Of a stretch of 64,000 nucleotides of DNA, positions 59,459 through 64,000 are shown in pieces. The stretch covers positions 1,240,001 to 1,304,000 of the forward strand of contig JAQOTA010000015.1 of NCBI GenBank assembly GCA_029532415.1, given 5' to 3'. Position 1 is the stretch's first letter. Every line of letters begins with the position of its first letter. Below the pieces are notes generated by a model. It was given only the letters and a program-made list of their open reading frames with translations, had not been told where the DNA came from and searched no databases. This DNA is from Marasmius tenuissimus. Taxonomy: Eukaryota > Basidiomycota > Agaricomycetes > Agaricales > Marasmiaceae. A program made the position numbers and the translations under genes.

Positions 59459-61437
59459 ATGGTGCGGACTCTGCTCGCTGTGTTTTTTGTTGGATTGGTC
59501 TCCCCTTCTGTGGCTCAGATTCATATAAACCCCATCGCATTTCGACCTCTTTCCCCGGATCCAACAACCACAAACAGACTTAATGGGGAGTCCTACCAGC
59601 AAGACGCATTGGCGACGTTCAAGGGTTGGCAATACGCGAGTGCTTGGGTAGGTGGTTAGAGGTGCCTCGCCCATTCATACCCAACTGAATATGTTCTTGA
59701 TCTGCGGACAACTCGTGTATAGATTGTCAGCGAAGGGAACACTTCGGTGCGAAACGCAGCGATCTCGAGAAGAGAGTTGACAGACGAAAGTGGTGAATGG
59801 GAGACTCTTATCTTAACCGATTATAATCAGACGGAGGATGATGGGCACGATACGTGAGTATTTCCTCCGTTTATGGTCAGAGATTTGGAAACACATTCGA
59901 TTGAACTTACTAGTATCTCTCTTGGAATCTCCCCGACCGATGGCACGCTTCATCTTGGATTTGACCAACATGATAATCCCCTGCGTTATCGAGTTTCTAA
60001 GCCGGGGGTAGCCTTACGTCCCAGTGAGGTAAAGTGGGAAGCTGAAGTTTTCGGAGAAGTTCTGGTATGCCACGGCTGTTTTCGTTTTTGACATACGGCT
60101 CTAAGCTCCATTTAGCACGCTTTACCGGGCTTGGAGGACCTCGACGCATCTCTTCCGCAACCTCTTCATTTCGTTAACATCACTTACCCAAGATTCCTAC
60201 GCATTCCCCCCACTTCGTTGATTTCTGAAGGGAACTCAACGCAAAAGCCCGACCTACTTCTTGAACTTAGGGTGGGTCGATCGGGACTAGGCGACGATTG
60301 GATCTACCATTACTTTCCCGGCTCCAATAACTCGACTGGAGCATGGGAACTGGTCGGGAAGTATCTCGCAGGTGTCAAAAGTACTTCAAGTCCTAACTTC
60401 TGGTCATGTTGAACCCCTGTCTGACGCCCCGTTCACAGATAATGCATATATCAATGGTCTTGACTTTGACTCGTCTGGGAACCTTCACGCTACGTGGACG
60501 TACAGAGACTTCATAAACGATACAGGAAAAGATGTCGCAGTCCAAGCAGGCCCCAACGGACCCGAAAACAACCACGATCTGAATTATGCTTATTCCTCCG
60601 ATGCAGGGTTTACGTGGTACAACAACTGGGGCCAGCAGATAGCCGATTTGCGCCAGTCGGTGAACGAGTCGTCGACTGTATTGGTAAAGAATGCCAGATC
60701 CATAGAATTCGATGATGAGGCAGTTGATGCGACGATATACCCTACCTCGCCTGGGATTGTGGTCTTCGGGATCCCTAAGTATGGCGGAATCCTCAACCAG
60801 GAGGCACAGACGGTCGACGCAGAGGGAAGAGTGCACGTCTTGAATCGGGAGAACGGAACCGGGACAGCGCTGGAGGGGGTTGAGAGGTGGTAAGCCGACC
60901 GTCTCAGTCACCAGGTGGGTGTATAATATTGACGTTGATTCCAAGGTACCACTACTGGAGAGCACCCGCCTTCGAGTCAAACTCGAGCTGCTCAATATCG
61001 GGCACGCCGCACTGGACGCGGGCTCCACTTCCCTTTTCACTCGCCGATGAGTCGATAAACAACATCACGAGAACGCCATTGGTCATTGGCAAACGAGGAA
61101 AGCTGGTGGCCATCAGTGTGCCACAGCAGAATGGGAGTGGGAGCGATACAACTTTATTGGCGCTCCTTCCTGACAACGCAGTCAACTCGACTGGGCTAAG
61201 CATCTTGGGAAGTACTGCAAAAGGAAACTTCAGGTACGTTTCTGGGAGACGGGGGTGCAGTATTTCGTTCAATATGTGCTAATTCCAACCGATAGAGACT
61301 GGAAGATACTTCATGAACACGCCGAAGGATCCAAGTGGGAACCCCTGTTCGATCGATACCGCGAAGACGGTATGCTGAGCTTGTACTTGGTGAATGGAAC
61401 TGACGTTGGCGTGTTGGACATCGATTTGGGGTTATGA
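59459..61437 (+). CDS. Secreted BNR-repeat family protein (putative carbohydrate-active)
   Basis: Seen: starts with a signal peptide (MVRTLLAVFFVGLVSPSVAQ), then a five- or six-bladed beta-propeller-type sequence over seven exons. Blocks: GESYQQDALATFKGWQYASAW, GTLHLGFDQHDNPLRYRVS, HFVNITYPRFLRIP, LLLELRVGRSGLGDDWIYHY, YINGLDFDSSGNLHATWTYR, HDLNYAYSSDAGFTWYNNWG, VFGIPKYGG, and EAQTVDAEGRVHVLNRENGTG. The SSDAGFTW segment is a BNR/Asp-box (SxDxGxxW). Many N-glycosylation sequons agree with secretion. Known: BNR-repeat families of this layout include polysaccharide lyases and sialidase-fold proteins; which substrate is used here is not shown. Splice junctions all restore continuous reading (for example ERW|YHYWRAP, KGNF|RDWK). 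Stop at 61435. It converges with the acyl-CoA synthetase gene. Confidence 0.85.
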
Positions 61438-61533
61438 CGAGCACGGAGATGGGTTCCATCCGCCTAGCTTCCGGTGATAGGGCGTGATACATTCAACCAA
61501 TTCTTGTGATAGTACATAAAACTCTTCTACAGC

Positions 61534-64000
61534 TTACTGCCCGAGGATCCACTTCCCTGGGTCTTGCGTTTCTCCCATTCCTCGGCGGCGATCTTGCGTA
61601 GTTCAGACTTGATGATCTTCTCAGACGGCGTGTGCTCGAAGTCACCTTCACGGACCAGTATCATGACTGGGACCGCGAATTTGGGTAAACTTGTAGGATA
61701 AGGTCAGAGCAAGGTCTATTCGGGAGGGGTAGGACGTACTGTTTTTGAGCCAACTTTAGCAAATGAGATTCCGTTACCTTACCCTTCCCCCGATGAGATT
61801 GTTTGAGGGTGACTAATGCGACCACAAGTTCACCCAGTCGGTGATCAGGAACCCCGACAGCAGCTGCTTCGAAGATTCTTGGATCCCTATAGAGCGCATT
61901 CTCGACCATAACGGAATCCTTTCGTGATTCAAGGAGATATTCAATAGGTGAGTGGTTAATTGGATTTGGGCGGACTCACGACGTTCTCCCCGCCTCGTAT
62001 GATGATGTCCTTCAGTCGATCCTTGACATACAAGAAGCCTTCGTCGTCGACGTAACCAATATCGCCTGTCTTGAGCCATCCATCTTTGGTAACGGTCTAA
62101 AAGCCACAGTCAGAAGGAATTTGGGCCTCGTCGTATTGTAATCCGATACCTTGGCCGTGGCAGCTACAATGACGGTGTGGGCAATGTCGCGTATAGTGAT
62201 GGATAGCTTCGCTTACCTGGATCGTCCCAATATTCCTTCATAACGTTAGGCCCTCTGATCCATATTTCCCCTGGTTGGCCGGTTGGGGACTCGATGTCGT
62301 CTTTCATGATCAGTATGTCGTTGACAGGCATGGCGCGACCACTTTAGAGGGTAAACATTCATAAAAGCTCGACAACCGTGCCGGGGTAGACTTACCAAGC
62401 AGTTGGTCGCGCGTCGAAGTCTTCACCCGCTGTGAGGTTGTAATGAGATTTCGTTCGGTCGAAAGACTGAGAGGCGGACACTTACAAAATCCTATAGCGG
62501 TTGCATTGCACTCCGATTGACCATATGCCTGAGAGCTACGACAAGGTATCAGCATCCAATAGACACTTGAAGGAATCGTGTCATACTTGGTTGAGCCTGG
62601 AAACGCCATTTTTGAGCTCTGGGAAACAGATGTCGACACGGGAGCCCCGCCAAACATGACCGATTCTAAAGGAAGTCCCGATGCTCCTCCCTCGATTAGA
62701 TCCACCACTGTCGATGGTACTCTGAAAAGGCTGAGTCGCGTATTCCGAAGGTGGTTGTGGGGAGCTCACCCTCCAGCTGCCTTGATATTCTCAGCCTTGA
62801 TAAGTCTGAATGCAGAGTTGAGCGGTGAGCAGGTCCAGAGTTGGGTGAAACGTACCCGACGGCTTTGGAAGACGGCTCGCATCAGTAAAATTCTATTTGA
62901 GGACACAAGGGAGCGTTCGTCACCTTCTTTCACGTCCCACTTGCGCATCAGAACCACTTTCAGTCCTTGCGCTAGAGAAAGCGTCTGCGTGGAGAGTCAA
63001 AATAAACATCGCAGCCATTAAAATTGGGTGCCCACGATAAGAGTTGTTCCAGTGACGTGGAACAGAGGGGTGGGCAACAGAAGACCCGGCTGGGGACCCT
63101 CTTCTGGTGGCGGGGGGAACTCCTCTCCTCTACGAAGGATAGCTCGTCCGCGACCTGCGATAGCCTGTTACGTGAAGTCAGAGAGGGGATGGGAGGTGAA
63201 AGGGCTGTGGCTGACATTGCCTATGGCGGTAAGAAACGCTCTTTGCGACAAAAGGACACCCTCTGTACAATATGTCAATATAGCACGCGTCAATTCGGCC
63301 CTTGTCGATGTAAGTACGTACTTGGCAATCCTGTGGAACCTGAGGTGAAGATAATCATTCCGTTGTCTTCAGGAACTATCTGCGGGTCCTTCTCCAGTAC
63401 TTTGGCAGGATCGCCTCGGTGTTTCTTGAGCATTGCTGACCACGTCTCCATTCCCGCCCAGTTCCCCCTTCCTTCGTGACTTTGAAGAACGATGAAGTTT
63501 GTTCTCCGTTTGCCTTTCAAGCTGGAGATAGCGGGTAGTAGTCGGTCTGCCCTTTCGGGGTCTACGAAAACCACCTTATTGTCCGTCGCTTTATGCAATG
63601 GACCAATGGTTCAATAGGGAGCCACCTGAGAGAAGTTAAATCGGAGCGAGAGGGGGAATAAAAGATAAACTTACGCGTTCACCAAGACAGGAACGGCGCC
63701 CAAGATGTCTGAATTATCACTGAGATCAAGCAACTTTTGAGCAAGGGATTGGGTGACTGACGGATAGCCCAAAAGACGACCATAAAGTCGGGGAAGTTTC
63801 TACTGCAAAGTGCAACACGGTCTCCTGGAGGATATTGGTCAATTCGACGATCGTTGGGAAGCCTTGCTAGCACTGCGCACACACCTTTGATAACCCTGCA
63901 AACATCGTGAAGGACGGCTGCCGCCTTGACGGCACGCTCTCTCATTTCGTTGTATGTCAACCTTTCTTGTTCAAAGACAATCGCGACCTTGTCACCATGC
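61534..64000 (-). CDS. Acyl-CoA synthetase (AMP-dependent synthetase/ligase); 5' end beyond window; one apparent frame break
   Basis: Seen on minus, from the edge inward: [75 protein letters not shown], the AMP/phosphate loop [142 protein letters not shown], and the end [14 protein letters not shown] with the catalytic Lys. Known: activates carboxylic acids to acyl-AMP and then acyl-CoA; fatty-acid or 4-coumarate-type substrates cannot be told apart. An apparent stop at about 63170 is removed by a 51-nt intron (63165-63215). At 63590-63593 the frame shifts between HCI and ATDNK; one missing A in the AAA run would explain it. The N-terminus lies beyond the window. Confidence 0.88.
63165..63215 (-). 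other. 51-nt in-frame intron in the acyl-CoA synthetase gene
   Basis: Reads GTCAGCC...CTGAC...TAACAG on minus. Its length is a multiple of three, but retention would leave an in-frame TAA. Removal joins AIGN to [12 protein letters not shown], which resembles the family at this place. Confidence 0.65.

Noticed and set aside
63165..63215. In-frame stop in the acyl-CoA synthetase taken as a pseudogene sign
   Set aside because: A 51-nt intron with a CTGAC branch site removes it and restores the family sequence.
1..64000. CRISPR arrays, operons, insertion sequences
   Set aside because: None seen; spliceosomal introns and gene content are eukaryotic.

Overview
The window is nuclear DNA from a filamentous fungus, most likely a basidiomycete of the mushroom-forming Agaricomycetes. 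I infer this from many short (about 45-70 nt) spliceosomal introns, the gene families present, nuclear-type tRNAs with introns after position 37, and no operons or Shine-Dalgarno sites. Exons were joined by hand. For most genes the splice phases close exactly, so several gene boundaries are firm even though no single reading frame shows the gene.

Region 1 (1-9.1 kb) is dense with housekeeping genes: an ING-type chromatin reader (minus, PHD finger cut by the left edge), a divergent RTC4-domain protein, the Dsc1/Tul1 transmembrane RING ubiquitin ligase (minus), and the divergent kinetochore subunit Nnf1. Region 2 (9.1-34 kb) is gene-poor. Its only firm features form a mirror image: tRNA-Thr(CGT) on plus and an orphan gene on minus at the left, then the paralogous orphan gene on plus and a second tRNA-Thr(CGT) on minus at the right, around an 11.7-kb core with no recognisable gene. 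It looks like an old, much diverged inverted duplication. One tRNA copy has a 10-nt intron and the other has none.

Region 3 (34-50.6 kb) holds a hypothetical gene, tRNA-Gln(CTG) with a 21-nt intron, a membrane-anchored or organelle-targeted pirin-like bicupin, a phosphatidylserine decarboxylase, two tandem sulfotransferase-like P-loop proteins, a C2H2 zinc-finger regulator, deoxyribose-phosphate aldolase, a tandem pair of small basic orphan proteins, and an ER protein disulfide isomerase ending in HDEL. Region 4 (51.6-64 kb) holds the karyopherin Kap123/importin-4, a seven-helix receptor hidden in about eleven small exons, a secreted BNR-repeat protein, and an acyl-CoA synthetase that runs off the right edge.

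The neighbours mostly serve unrelated cell functions, as is usual in fungi. The main unusual points are the mirror duplication with tRNA intron loss or gain, two lineage-specific paralog families, the hidden receptor, repeated micro-exons, and two genes each carrying a one-base frame break that looks like a shortened homopolymer.
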